DNA of 64,000 bases, taken from positions 868,001 to 932,000 of the forward strand of contig NZ_CP069161.1 in NCBI RefSeq assembly GCF_018802605.1, in the 5' to 3' direction. The translations under genes were made by a program, and so were the position numbers. Every line of letters begins with the position of its first letter. Position 1 is the stretch's first letter. This document shows, in pieces, positions 10,788-19,701 of this stretch. The notes below the pieces were generated by a model. The model saw only the letters and a list, made by a program, of their open reading frames with translations. It searched no databases and was not told where the DNA came from. Source of the DNA: Paludibacterium paludis (GTDB lineage: Bacteria; Pseudomonadota; Gammaproteobacteria; Burkholderiales; Chromobacteriaceae).

Positions 10788-11699
10788 TCAGGACTGCCGA
10801 TTATCCGGGCTTCGCGCCGGGTTGTCATGATCCGGCGGCGCGAACAGCATGGCAAGAAACGCGTCGGCGGCCGGAGTGGGCGCCTCGGCATGAACGCAGT
10901 AGACGCGTCGCGCCGGCGCATCCTCGATGGGACGGGTAACCAGGTCGCGGATCGAGGCGGCAAGGCTCTCCGGTACCAAGCCGATGGCCAGACCCGCCCG
11001 CACGATCTGTTCGAGCAGGCTGTTGTGCGAAATTTCAAAACTGACATGGCGCGGAATGCCCTTGGCGGAGAAGGCCTGATCGGTCTGCCGCCGGGCGCCG
11101 CTGCCCGCGTAAAAATCCACCAGGGTTTGTCCGGCGATATCGGAAAGACGCAGTGTGTCCGCTCCGGCCAGCGAATGCCCCGGGGGCAGCAGGGCGACAA
11201 GATGCTCTTCCTGGACGAGGCGGTGCGGCAGCCTCGGCGCGGGTTCTTCCGGCCGGACCCCGATCAGCGCCACATCGGCGCGCCCTTCGCCGACATCGTC
11301 GACCAGCGCTTCGCTCATGCCGACATAGAGCCGGATGTTCACCTGAGGGTAGCGGGCGTGGAAGCGCGCCAGGGCGTCAACCACAGGTAATTGCCCCGGT
11401 GCGGAAATGATGCCGATGGCCAGCGTGCCGCGCACCAGCCCTCGCGACGCGTCCATTTCTTCGCGCAATCGGCGCTCGTCTGCGAGCAATTGCCGGGCGA
11501 GCGGCAGGAAGGTCTTGCCGTCGGCCGTCAGGCGCACGCGGCGCGAAGTCCGCTCGAAGAGCCGTACGCCAAGGGATTCCTCCAGCTTGGCTATCTGGTG
11601 ACTTAACGCCGACTGGACGATATGGCAACGGTCGGCGGCCCGGGTGAAGTTTTCTTCTTCGGCGACGGCCACGGCGAACTGAATTTGGCGCAGGTTCAT
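10788..11699 (-). CDS. LysR-type transcriptional regulator
   Basis: A 303-aa LysR regulator. N-terminal winged helix-turn-helix (residues about 1-60: AVAVAEEENFTRAADRCHIVQSALSH... in the classical spacing), then a substrate-binding domain from about residue 90. ATG at 11699; a TTG one codon earlier is also in frame. It is flanked by two MFS genes: one downstream on the same strand, one divergent. LysR regulators usually control the divergent neighbour, so the MFS gene at 11810 is the likely target. The inducer is unknown. Confidence 0.92.
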   Translation of the reverse strand: MNLRQIQFAVAVAEEENFTRAADRCHIVQSALSHQIAKLEESLGVRLFERTSRRVRLTADGKTFLPLARQLLADERRLREEMDASRGLVRGTLAIGIISAPGQLPVVDALARFHARYPQVNIRLYVGMSEALVDDVGEGRADVALIGVRPEEPAPRLPHRLVQEEHLVALLPPGHSLAGADTLRLSDIAGQTLVDFYAGSGARRQTDQAFSAKGIPRHVSFEISHNSLLEQIVRAGLAIGLVPESLAASIRDLVTRPIEDAPARRVYCVHAEAPTPAADAFLAMLFAPPDHDNPARSPDNRQS

Positions 11700-11721
11700 C
11701 AAATCAATCGTATAACAAGAT

Positions 11722-11745
11722 CAATGCCATGATAACAAAGCATTG
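11722..11745. promoter_or_regulatory. Inverted repeat between the LysR gene and the divergent MFS gene
   Basis: CAATGC (11722-11727), 12 bases, GCATTG (11740-11745). It lies in the 110-base divergent intergenic region and is a candidate regulator site. It is not a strict T-N11-A LysR box, so the assignment is weak. Confidence 0.3.
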
Positions 11746-11809
11746 GATGGGATCGCCGGGATTGGTGATACTCGCCACCCCATCCCACTGTAATGCAAGG
11801 ATCGATCCG

Positions 11810-13009
11810 ATGACCGCCAAACCGCCGCACGCGTTGCCAAACAGCCTGGTATTCCTGATGGCCATGGCGACCGGCCTTGCCGTTGCCTGCAACTACTATG
11901 CCCAGCCCTTGTTGCACACGCTGGCCGGCGAGTTTCACCTTTCGGTGGAAGCCGCGGGGGCGCTGGTGACCGCCGCCCAACTGGGGTACGCCGCCGGGTT
12001 GCTGTTGCTGGTGCCGCTGGGTGATCTGTTTGAAAAGCGCCGACTGATCGTGACGCTTTGCCTGCTCACCGCTGCCAGTCTGGCGATGACGGCGCTTGCG
12101 CCGAATTTCGCCATCATGCTGGCCGGGACGGCGCTGACCGGTTTTTTTGCCGTATTGGCCCAGGTGCTGATTCCGATGGCGGCGACACTCGCGTCCGCCG
12201 AAGAGCGGGGCCGGGTGGTCGGCCGGGTGATGAGCGGTCTGTTGATGGGGATTTTGCTGGCCCGCACCGTGGCCGGCGCGGTGTCGTCGCTGGCGTCCTG
12301 GCGCGCGGTTTACGTGATCGCCGCGCTGTCGATGCTGCTCATGGCGCTGGCCTTGCGGCGCGCGTTGCCATGCCAGCCTCCGACCGGCAAGCTGGCCTAC
12401 CCCCGTTTGATCTTCTCCGTTTTCGCCCTGCTCATCGCGGAGCCGGTGTTGCGCATGCGCGCCGTGCTCGGCGCGCTGGCCTTCGCGATTTTCAGTGTGC
12501 TGTGGACATCGATGGCTTTTCTGCTGGCCGCGGCGCCTTACCATTACAACGATGCCACGATCGGCATGTTCGGCCTGGTCGGCGCGGTGGGGGCGCTGGC
12601 CGCCGCCAAGGTCGGCCGCATGGCCGATCAGGGCCGCTCCAGCCAGTCGACCAGCCTCGGCTTCGGGCTGCTGTTGCTGTCCTGGTTGCCGCTGGCGTTC
12701 GGCGAGGTATCGCTGACTGCGCTGATCTTGGGCATCATCCTGCTGGATCTGGCCATCCAGGGCGTGCACATCAGCAATCAGAGCCAAATTTATCGCAGCC
12801 GCCCCGAAGCCCGCAGCCGTATCACCGCCGCATATATGACCAGTAATTTCATCGGCGCGGCGGCGGGGTCGCTCATGTCGGCGGCCGCCTACGGACAGAT
12901 GGGCTGGCAAGGCGTGGCGCTCTCCGGCGCCGCCTTGAGCCTGGCCGGTTGTGTGTACTGGGGCTGGCAACTGCGGCAGTCATCAAAACATCATGGAGTA
13001 GTGACATAA
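11810..13009 (+). CDS. MFS transporter, DHA1 (YnfM-like)
   Basis: A 399-aa, 12-helix MFS protein. Helix 1 holds GLAVACNYYAQPLLHTLA, a sequence typical of YnfM-like putative exporters, and the loop 2-3 motif is VPLGDLFEKRRLI. The ATG at 11810 (MTAKPPH) follows AAGGATCGATCC; the longer frame from 11729 runs into the LysR promoter region and is unlikely. Divergent from the LysR gene. Substrate unknown. Confidence 0.87.
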   Translation: MTAKPPHALPNSLVFLMAMATGLAVACNYYAQPLLHTLAGEFHLSVEAAGALVTAAQLGYAAGLLLLVPLGDLFEKRRLIVTLCLLTAASLAMTALAPNFAIMLAGTALTGFFAVLAQVLIPMAATLASAEERGRVVGRVMSGLLMGILLARTVAGAVSSLASWRAVYVIAALSMLLMALALRRALPCQPPTGKLAYPRLIFSVFALLIAEPVLRMRAVLGALAFAIFSVLWTSMAFLLAAAPYHYNDATIGMFGLVGAVGALAAAKVGRMADQGRSSQSTSLGFGLLLLSWLPLAFGEVSLTALILGIILLDLAIQGVHISNQSQIYRSRPEARSRITAAYMTSNFIGAAAGSLMSAAAYGQMGWQGVALSGAALSLAGCVYWGWQLRQSSKHHGVVT

Positions 13010-13050
13010 TCGGCGGATTTTGACGGGGGCGATGCCCCGGAAAGTCCCCC

Positions 13051-14292
13051 ATGCGCCAGATGCTGCGTTCGGCCCTGTGCCTTGCCTTGTTCGGCTTGTC
13101 CCCGCTGACGGCCCGGGCCGAGTTCACCGTTCCCGGTTTCGAGCTGGTGTACACGGCGCCCGCTGGCGCCGGTCTGGAAGCGCCGGATCTGCGTTCCCCG
13201 TCGGAGGTGTGGTCAGGGATGGTCGATGCGGCGCGCTCGGATATCGCGATCGGGGCATTTTATGTGAACAGCCGATCCGGGACTGCGCTGGATCGCGTGA
13301 TCGGCCGGCTCGAGGCGGCCGGTCGCCGCGGCGTGAAAATCCGTTTTCTGATGGAGGAGAAGGGGCGTTTCGCCGCCGATGAAGCCACTATCGCCCGCCT
13401 GCGCGCCATTCCCAATCTCGAATTCCGTTTCCTGGATTTCGGCAAGCTGGGCGGCGGCATTGTTCACGCCAAATACCTGATCGTGGATAAACAGGTCGCC
13501 TATGTCGGCAGCCAGAATTTCGATTGGCGCTCGCTCGAGCATATCCATGAAACCGGCCTGAAAATCACCGAGCCGTTCATCGTGTCGCGCCTGTCGGCGA
13601 TTTTCGGGCTGGACTGGCAGGCCCAGGCGGCGATCGCGTCGGGTCGGACCGTGGCTCCGCTCAATACCACGGTGAAGCACGCCAACCTTTCCGGCGAGGC
13701 TTTTCTGGTGGCCAGTCCCAACGCCTTCAATCCGCCCGGAGTGGGCGACTCGGAAACCGCGCTGCCGGCATTGATCGGGCAGGCCCGCAGCGAAGTGCGG
13801 ATTCAGTTGCTCGATTATGTGCCGCTCGCGTTCGGCGATGGCAAGAGGCGGGCGTACTACGCCGTGATCGACAACGCGATACGAGCGGCTCTCGCCCGTG
13901 GTGTCAAGGTGAAGCTGATGGTGTCCGACTGGAATGCGGTCAAGCCCGACATCGATTACCTGAAGAGTCTTGCGGTGTTGCCCGGCATGGAGGTGCGCAT
14001 CGTGACCGTGCCCCCGGTCAGGGAAGGCTGCATTCCCTTCGCGCGCGTGATTCACTCGAAGACCATGACCATCGATGGCAAGCTCGCCTGGATCGGCACC
14101 AGCAACTGGAGCGGCGGCTACATGGACACCTCGCGCAATCTCGAGGTGGTAGTGCGCAATGCCTCGCTGGCTGGACGGGTGGCCGCCCTGCACGAGGCGG
14201 CGTGGTCGTCGTTGATGGCCCGTCCGGTCAGGGCCGGCGAGGAGTACGCGGTGCCGGACAAGGCCTGTCTGAAGACCCCGCCGGCACGGTGA
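13051..14292 (+). CDS. Exported phospholipase D-like protein with two HKD motifs
   Basis: A 413-aa protein with a signal peptide (hydrophobic residues 5-20, cleavage after LTARA) and two PLD domains. Both HxK(x4)D motifs are intact: HAKYLIVD at His139, followed by GSQNFDW, and HSKTMTID at His335, followed by GTSNWSG. It is therefore a likely active periplasmic or secreted phosphodiesterase, acting on phospholipid or nucleic acid. It faces the first prolyl oligopeptidase gene, with 31 bases between stops. Its last 54 bases are copied at 16884-16937. Confidence 0.88.
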   Translation: MRQMLRSALCLALFGLSPLTARAEFTVPGFELVYTAPAGAGLEAPDLRSPSEVWSGMVDAARSDIAIGAFYVNSRSGTALDRVIGRLEAAGRRGVKIRFLMEEKGRFAADEATIARLRAIPNLEFRFLDFGKLGGGIVHAKYLIVDKQVAYVGSQNFDWRSLEHIHETGLKITEPFIVSRLSAIFGLDWQAQAAIASGRTVAPLNTTVKHANLSGEAFLVASPNAFNPPGVGDSETALPALIGQARSEVRIQLLDYVPLAFGDGKRRAYYAVIDNAIRAALARGVKVKLMVSDWNAVKPDIDYLKSLAVLPGMEVRIVTVPPVREGCIPFARVIHSKTMTIDGKLAWIGTSNWSGGYMDTSRNLEVVVRNASLAGRVAALHEAAWSSLMARPVRAGEEYAVPDKACLKTPPAR

Positions 14293-15112
14293 AGCGGATC
14301 CTCGGCGGATCCGCCCGATACGCTCAGCGCAATGCCTTGAAGAGGAAGCTGTACTCCAAGGCGGTGCGGTAAGCCTGCTGCTCGTTGTTGGCCGCCGCGC
14401 CATGTCCTCCTTCGGTGTTCTCGAAGTAGAGCACATCGTTGCCGTTGGCCTTCATGGCCGCGTACATTTTGCGCGCATGGCCCGGATGCACCCGGTCGTC
14501 GCGCGTGGAGGTCACGAACAGGGTGCGCGGGTAGGTTCTGCCGGACTGGATATTCTGATAGGGCGAATAGCGGCGGATCGCCTCCCAGTCGGCCGGCACA
14601 TCGGGGTTGCCGTATTCGTCCATCCAGCTCGCGCCGGCCAGCAGCTTGTGGAAGCGCTTCATGTCAAGCAGCGGAACCTGGCAGACCACCGCGTTGAACA
14701 GGTCGGGCCGCTGGGTGAGCATCACGCCCATCAAGAGGCCGCCGTTGCTGCCGCCCATGATGCCAAGATGGCGTGGCGCGGTGATCTTGCGGCGGATCAG
14801 GTCTTCGGCGACGGCGGCGAAGTCGTCGTAGGCTTTTTGACGGTTGTGGCGCAACGCCGCCTGGTGCCATTTCGGACCGTACTCGCCACCGCCGCGGATG
14901 TTGGCCAGCACATAGGTGCCACCTCGGGACAGCCAGCCCGCGCCGATGCCTCCTGAATAGAAAGGCGTCATCGAAACATCAAATCCGCCGTAACCGTAAA
15001 GCAGGGTGGGGTTCTTGCCATCCGTCCTGAGATTTTTTGCGCCGATGATGAAGTAAGGCACGCGGGTTCCATCTTTCGAGACAGCGAAAAATTGCTGGAT
15101 CCGGAACGGCGC
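14246..15112. repeat. 867-bp direct repeat, left copy
   Basis: Identical base for base to 16891-17757 (constant offset 2645). It starts inside the 3' end of the phospholipase D gene, crosses the gap and covers the last 262 codons of the peptidase. Both edges are sharp: single differences at 14245 and 15113, with heavy divergence beyond. Confidence 0.95.
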
Positions 15113-16396
15113 ACTGTCGAAAAATGCCGGCAAGGTTTTAAGTGATTCACGCGTATCGCTTCCAGTTCGGGCCAAGTGCAACGATGTCGGTGTCAGAAAA
15201 TCGGTGAAGGTCAGGAAGTACTCGTCGGAGTGCTCTCTGTCCACCTCGGTGATTTTCAGGGTACCGTACGTCGGCGTAGCGACCTTGCGGGATTGCCACT
15301 GCCCGTTCATCAAGGTACGTTCCTCCAATGACGCTTTGACATCGTTTGTGATGGTCAGCAGAAGACCGTCGCGTGTGCTTGTGACGTCGTCGAGCGCGGT
15401 CGACGCCGTGGGCACGAAAAGCGCGGTGAAGTTGCGTTTGCCTTGAAGGAAGTCCTCTACCGGCGCGGCGATCAGCGAGCCGCTGCTCCAGGTCTTGCCT
15501 CCCGTTGTCCAGTCCGATTTGAGCTGCAGCAGGATCCAGCTATCAAAAAAGGCGACAGTGGCATCGGCTGGCTTGCCCAGACGCACCCACTCGCTCCCTC
15601 GACGCAGCAGGGCTTCGGTGTCGGAGAACGTCACCGCGCGTTCGATCATGTCGTACCGATAGGTCTTGTGGCGGTAAACGGAAGCGTGCACGGTGACATC
15701 GGAACGCTGGCCCGCGAACAGGGTGCGAGCCGAGGCCAGCGGCGTGCCGCGTTTCCATTCCTTGACGAAGCGGGGGTAGCCGGAGTCGGTCAGGCTGTTC
15801 TGGCCGAAGTCGGTCATCACGTACAGCGTGTCGCGGTCTTTCCATTCGGCCGCTCCTTTGGCTTCTGGAAGCGAAAACCCGTTGGCCGCGAAGGTTTTTG
15901 TGGTCAGGTCGAATTCGCGGATCACCGCAGCGTCGGCGCCTCCGCGACTGAGGCTTAGCAAGCAGCGAGATCCGGATGCGCGCTCGCAGGTGGCGCCTTG
16001 CCAAACCCAGTTTTCTCTTTCGTCGCGAGCCAGGCGGTCCAGGTCGAGAACGGTTTCCCAGGCAGGGGAGGCCTTGCGGTATTCCGCCAGTGTGGTGCGG
16101 CGCCAAATGCCGCGGACGTGGTTGTTGTCGCGCCAGAAGTTGTAGTAGAAGTTCCCGACTTTCTCGATGTAAGGAATGCGGTCATTGGAGTTGAAGATTT
16201 TCTTCAGCGCGTCGCGAGTCGGAGTGAAATCCGGTAATGCTTCCAGTTCGGTGCGCGAAATGGCGTTTTGTTGGTTGACCCACGCGGTTGTTCTGGCGCT
16301 GGCCATGTCTTCCAGCCAAAGATAGGGGTCTACGCCGCTCGCGAGACTTGCGCTGACGGCTCCAGCCAGTAATAAGCCGAACATGTGTTTCTGCAT
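14324..16396 (-). CDS. Prolyl oligopeptidase family serine peptidase (S9A), copy 1
   Basis: A 690-aa exported peptidase. Signal peptide over residues 1-20, then PYLWLEDM (the usual N-terminal motif), a beta-propeller, and a C-terminal alpha/beta hydrolase. Catalytic triad: Ser550 in GGSNGG, Asp near 632 in RDDRVHPGH, His665 in EGGHGA. It cleaves short peptides after proline in its family. It is a tandem paralogue of 16969-19041 with no length difference. Residues from about 429 to the end are identical in both copies, while the N-terminal part has diverged. Confidence 0.95.
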   Translation of the reverse strand: MQKHMFGLLLAGAVSASLASGVDPYLWLEDMASARTTAWVNQQNAISRTELEALPDFTPTRDALKKIFNSNDRIPYIEKVGNFYYNFWRDNNHVRGIWRRTTLAEYRKASPAWETVLDLDRLARDERENWVWQGATCERASGSRCLLSLSRGGADAAVIREFDLTTKTFAANGFSLPEAKGAAEWKDRDTLYVMTDFGQNSLTDSGYPRFVKEWKRGTPLASARTLFAGQRSDVTVHASVYRHKTYRYDMIERAVTFSDTEALLRRGSEWVRLGKPADATVAFFDSWILLQLKSDWTTGGKTWSSGSLIAAPVEDFLQGKRNFTALFVPTASTALDDVTSTRDGLLLTITNDVKASLEERTLMNGQWQSRKVATPTYGTLKITEVDREHSDEYFLTFTDFLTPTSLHLARTGSDTRESLKTLPAFFDSAPFRIQQFFAVSKDGTRVPYFIIGAKNLRTDGKNPTLLYGYGGFDVSMTPFYSGGIGAGWLSRGGTYVLANIRGGGEYGPKWHQAALRHNRQKAYDDFAAVAEDLIRRKITAPRHLGIMGGSNGGLLMGVMLTQRPDLFNAVVCQVPLLDMKRFHKLLAGASWMDEYGNPDVPADWEAIRRYSPYQNIQSGRTYPRTLFVTSTRDDRVHPGHARKMYAAMKANGNDVLYFENTEGGHGAAANNEQQAYRTALEYSFLFKALR
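15396..15534. repeat. Second near-identical tract between the peptidase paralogues (left copy)
   Basis: 139 bases matching 18041-18179 with one difference (15466), embedded in clearly diverged sequence. This looks like a short conversion tract. Confidence 0.85.
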
Positions 16397-16500
16397 CGTG
16401 TTTCCTTATCGTGCTAATGAGTTTCATTACGGTGCGACGGTTCGGCAATATGGCAGCAGTCAGTGTTATAATCCAGTTTCAACTAAATGGTTTGTATTCG
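16397..16500 (-). promoter_or_regulatory. Upstream region of peptidase copy 1, conserved with copy 2
   Basis: On the minus strand AAACTGGATTATAA, then a CATATTG element, precedes the gene. The region before copy 2 (19042-19125) has CAACTGGATTATAG and CATATTG at matching spacing. The shared TGGATTATA block is a likely -10 region that was duplicated together with the gene. No clear -35. Confidence 0.45.
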
Positions 16501-16526
16501 TTGTTATATCTATTAAAAATATTAGG

Positions 16527-16787
16527 TCAGTGTGAGGATGGCTCGCCCAGGCCCCGTCTGGCCTGCATCCCTCTTTTCTTGCTGTGAATATCCTGAAGGG
16601 CCTTGGCAACCGCGGACCTAATCCACGCCCCGTGCAACTGGCCGTTTTGCCCGGGCTTTTTGTCCCCGCGCAACGTGAACGGCCATTGCGGGGATCCTGC
16701 CAAAAATGGAATGTACCAACGCTGCACCGTTAACGGTTCCGGAGGACTCTGAACGAATACGGATTCATCGGTTTCATATGCGGTCAA
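16527..16787 (-). CDS. Possible 86-aa ORF between the peptidase copies, unrecognised
   Basis: The only open frame of note in the 572-base gap between the two peptidase genes. It needs a TTG start, has no good ribosome-binding site and resembles nothing I know. It may be the tail of a lost gene or chance. The rest of the gap holds the copy-1 promoter region (16397-16500) and the phospholipase D scrap (16884-16937). Confidence 0.2.
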   Translation of the reverse strand: MTAYETDESVFVQSPPEPLTVQRWYIPFLAGSPQWPFTLRGDKKPGQNGQLHGAWIRSAVAKALQDIHSKKRGMQARRGLGEPSSH

Positions 16788-16883
16788 CTGGCGGATGGGT
16801 AGCCGGCTTTGTCACGAACACAAGACAAGCCGGGTGAAGAGGCGGCGGGACGGCCCCGCGCGAGCCGGCGTGCGGCCCGTCCG

Positions 16884-16937
16884 GAGGAGCACGCGGTGCC
16901 GGACAAGGCCTGTCTGAAGACCCCGCCGGCACGGTGA
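16884..16937 (+). pseudogene. 3' scrap of the phospholipase D-like gene
   Basis: 54 bases equal to 14239-14292 (the end of the phospholipase D gene including its TGA) with one difference at 16890. It marks one edge of the duplication that produced the second peptidase gene. Confidence 0.85.
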
Positions 16938-17757
16938 AGCGGATCCTCGGCGGATCCGCCCGATACGCTCAGCGCAATGCCTTGAAGAGGAAGCTGTACT
17001 CCAAGGCGGTGCGGTAAGCCTGCTGCTCGTTGTTGGCCGCCGCGCCATGTCCTCCTTCGGTGTTCTCGAAGTAGAGCACATCGTTGCCGTTGGCCTTCAT
17101 GGCCGCGTACATTTTGCGCGCATGGCCCGGATGCACCCGGTCGTCGCGCGTGGAGGTCACGAACAGGGTGCGCGGGTAGGTTCTGCCGGACTGGATATTC
17201 TGATAGGGCGAATAGCGGCGGATCGCCTCCCAGTCGGCCGGCACATCGGGGTTGCCGTATTCGTCCATCCAGCTCGCGCCGGCCAGCAGCTTGTGGAAGC
17301 GCTTCATGTCAAGCAGCGGAACCTGGCAGACCACCGCGTTGAACAGGTCGGGCCGCTGGGTGAGCATCACGCCCATCAAGAGGCCGCCGTTGCTGCCGCC
17401 CATGATGCCAAGATGGCGTGGCGCGGTGATCTTGCGGCGGATCAGGTCTTCGGCGACGGCGGCGAAGTCGTCGTAGGCTTTTTGACGGTTGTGGCGCAAC
17501 GCCGCCTGGTGCCATTTCGGACCGTACTCGCCACCGCCGCGGATGTTGGCCAGCACATAGGTGCCACCTCGGGACAGCCAGCCCGCGCCGATGCCTCCTG
17601 AATAGAAAGGCGTCATCGAAACATCAAATCCGCCGTAACCGTAAAGCAGGGTGGGGTTCTTGCCATCCGTCCTGAGATTTTTTGCGCCGATGATGAAGTA
17701 AGGCACGCGGGTTCCATCTTTCGAGACAGCGAAAAATTGCTGGATCCGGAACGGCGC
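16891..17757. repeat. 867-bp direct repeat, right copy
   Basis: Identical to 14246-15112; see that entry. It covers the phospholipase D scrap and the C-terminal 262 codons of peptidase copy 2. Confidence 0.95.
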
Positions 17758-19041
17758 GCTGTCGAAAAATGCCGGCAGGGCCTTGAGAGGCTCGCGGATA
17801 TCGCTGCCGACTCGCGCCAACTGCAGCGATGTCGGTGTCAGAAAATCGGTGAAGGTCAGGAAGTACTCGTCGGAGCGTTCATCGTCCACTGCCGTGACAC
17901 TCAGGGAGCCGTAAGTCGGCGTGTCCACCTTGCGGGCGCTCCACTGCCCGTTCTTCAGGGTGCGCTCTTCCAGCCGACCCTTGACGTCGTCCATGATGGT
18001 CAGGACAAGGCTGTCGCGCGTGCTTTCGAATCCTTCCAGGGCGGTCGACGCCGTGGGCACGAAAAGCGCGGTGAAGTTGCGTTTGCCTTGAAGGAAGTCC
18101 TCTACCGGCGTGGCGATCAGCGAGCCGCTGCTCCAGGTCTTGCCTCCCGTTGTCCAGTCCGATTTGAGCTGCAGCAGGAGCCAGTCATCAAAAAAGCCGA
18201 CCGAGGCATCCGCCGGTTTATCTAGGCGGACCCATTCGCCGGCGCGGCGCAACCGCGTTTCCGTGGTGAAAAACGTTACGCCGCGTTCGATCGTGTCATA
18301 ACGGTAGCGCTTGTGCCGGTAAACCGCGGCGTGCACGCTGACATCGCTGCGCTGGCCTTCGAGCAGGGTGCTTGCCGAAGCCAGCGGCGTGTCGCGCTTC
18401 CATTCCTTGACGATGCGCGGGTAGCCGGAGTCGGTCAGGCTGTCTTTGCCGAAATCGGTCATCACGTACAGCGTGTCGCGGTCTTTCCATTCCACCTGGC
18501 TTTTGGCCTCCGGAAGCGCGAAGCCGCCGGCGACGAAGGTTTTTGTGGTCAGGTCGAATTCGCGGATCACCGAGGCATCGGCTCCGCCTCGGCTTAGTGT
18601 CAGCAGGCAGCGGGCGCCTGACGGCCGTTCGCAGGTGGCGCCTTTCCAGACCCAGTTTTCTTTTTCGTCGAGCGCCAGACGGTCAAGATCGAGGACGGTT
18701 TCCCAGTGGGGCGAGGCTTTGCGGTACTCGGTCAGCGAGGTGCGCCGCCAAAGACCCCGGACATGGTCTTTGTCGCGCCAGAAATTGTAATAAGCATCGC
18801 CGATTTTCTGGACGTAGGGGATGCGGGCACCGGAATTGAGGATGGTCATCAGGGTGTCGCGGGTCGTGGCGAAATCGGGCAATGCCTCCAGCTCTTTGCG
18901 TGTGGCCGCGTTCTGCTGCTCCACCCAGGCCAGTGCCTTGGGACCGGTGACTTCCTCAAGCCACAGGTGAGGATCGCTCTCGGTAGCCTGACTCGCGCTG
19001 GTCGCGCTGGCCAGAAACAGGCCGAACATCAGTTTTCTCAT
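16969..19041 (-). CDS. Prolyl oligopeptidase family serine peptidase (S9A), copy 2
   Basis: A 690-aa paralogue of the gene at 14324-16396 with the same signal peptide, propeller and catalytic residues (Ser550, Asp near 632, His665). The first 428 residues differ at many positions; the catalytic domain is identical. The propeller gates substrate entry in this family, so the copies may have the same chemistry but different substrate range. Both have their own promoter-like upstream region. Confidence 0.95.
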   Translation of the reverse strand: MRKLMFGLFLASATSASQATESDPHLWLEEVTGPKALAWVEQQNAATRKELEALPDFATTRDTLMTILNSGARIPYVQKIGDAYYNFWRDKDHVRGLWRRTSLTEYRKASPHWETVLDLDRLALDEKENWVWKGATCERPSGARCLLTLSRGGADASVIREFDLTTKTFVAGGFALPEAKSQVEWKDRDTLYVMTDFGKDSLTDSGYPRIVKEWKRDTPLASASTLLEGQRSDVSVHAAVYRHKRYRYDTIERGVTFFTTETRLRRAGEWVRLDKPADASVGFFDDWLLLQLKSDWTTGGKTWSSGSLIATPVEDFLQGKRNFTALFVPTASTALEGFESTRDSLVLTIMDDVKGRLEERTLKNGQWSARKVDTPTYGSLSVTAVDDERSDEYFLTFTDFLTPTSLQLARVGSDIREPLKALPAFFDSAPFRIQQFFAVSKDGTRVPYFIIGAKNLRTDGKNPTLLYGYGGFDVSMTPFYSGGIGAGWLSRGGTYVLANIRGGGEYGPKWHQAALRHNRQKAYDDFAAVAEDLIRRKITAPRHLGIMGGSNGGLLMGVMLTQRPDLFNAVVCQVPLLDMKRFHKLLAGASWMDEYGNPDVPADWEAIRRYSPYQNIQSGRTYPRTLFVTSTRDDRVHPGHARKMYAAMKANGNDVLYFENTEGGHGAAANNEQQAYRTALEYSFLFKALR
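18041..18179. repeat. Second near-identical tract between the peptidase paralogues (right copy)
   Basis: Matches 15396-15534 with one difference; see that entry. Confidence 0.85.
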
Positions 19042-19257
19042 CGTTTTCCCTTTTGTAATGAATTGCTTTTTGGTGAAACCCTCGACAATATGCCATTGGG
19101 CAATTCTATAATCCAGTTGAAATAAAGACCTCGCGGATCAGCATCCTGTTCAAAGTGACGGGAAGATCGCAACCTCCTGGCCGGACACTTGGAGTTGCGC
19201 ATGGTATAGTCGGCGACGACGGATCAACCAATAACAAAAGACACGGGATTTCTGCTT

Positions 19258-19701
19258 ATGAGCGCACTGCCGGACCAGTTCAGTGATCTGATCATCACCT
19301 TGCCAAAGATGTGGAAAACGTTGCTGGATGAGCGCTTTAAACCGTTCAACATGTCTTCCGCGCGCTGGCAGGTTCTGTTCAAGCTCGGCCGCGCGGACGA
19401 AGCCCTGACGCAGAACGAGCTTGCCTTGCGCATCGGCATCGAACCGGCATCGCTTGTTCGTCTCATCGATGCGCTCGAAGGCGAGGGTCTTGTCGTGCGC
19501 CAGCCCGATCCGGACGACCGTCGCATCAAGCGTGTCAGACTGACGCCCGAGGCGATCGAGTTGAGCCGCGAGCTTTTTGACATCGCCGACGGTTTGCGCG
19601 CGGACATCCTGTCGTCCGTGGATCAGGGCGAACTCGAAGTGTGCCTTAACGTGCTCAAGTCGATTCGTGGCGAAGTCGAGAAACGGCTCGGATCGCGCTG
19701 A
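19258..19701 (+). CDS. MarR-family transcriptional regulator
   Basis: A 147-aa winged-helix regulator. The recognition helix region (QNELALRIGIEPASLVRLIDALEGEG in normal MarR spacing) and the wing DPDDRRIKRVRLT are clear. MarR dimers usually repress efflux or stress genes and are released by small aromatic ligands. Its last 79 bases overlap the 3' end of mntH on the other strand. It is divergent from peptidase copy 2 (216 bases between starts), which could be its target. Ligand unknown. Confidence 0.9.
   Translation: MSALPDQFSDLIITLPKMWKTLLDERFKPFNMSSARWQVLFKLGRADEALTQNELALRIGIEPASLVRLIDALEGEGLVVRQPDPDDRRIKRVRLTPEAIELSRELFDIADGLRADILSSVDQGELEVCLNVLKSIRGEVEKRLGSR

Noticed and set aside
11699..12970. 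423-codon minus-strand open frame opposite the MFS gene
   Set aside because: Low-complexity Gln/His/Arg/Gly-rich translation, a typical antisense shadow in high-GC DNA; the plus strand encodes a clear MFS protein.
14246..17757. The long direct repeat as a mobile element
   Set aside because: It has no transposase, no terminal inverted repeats and no target duplication; it is coding sequence of two paralogues.
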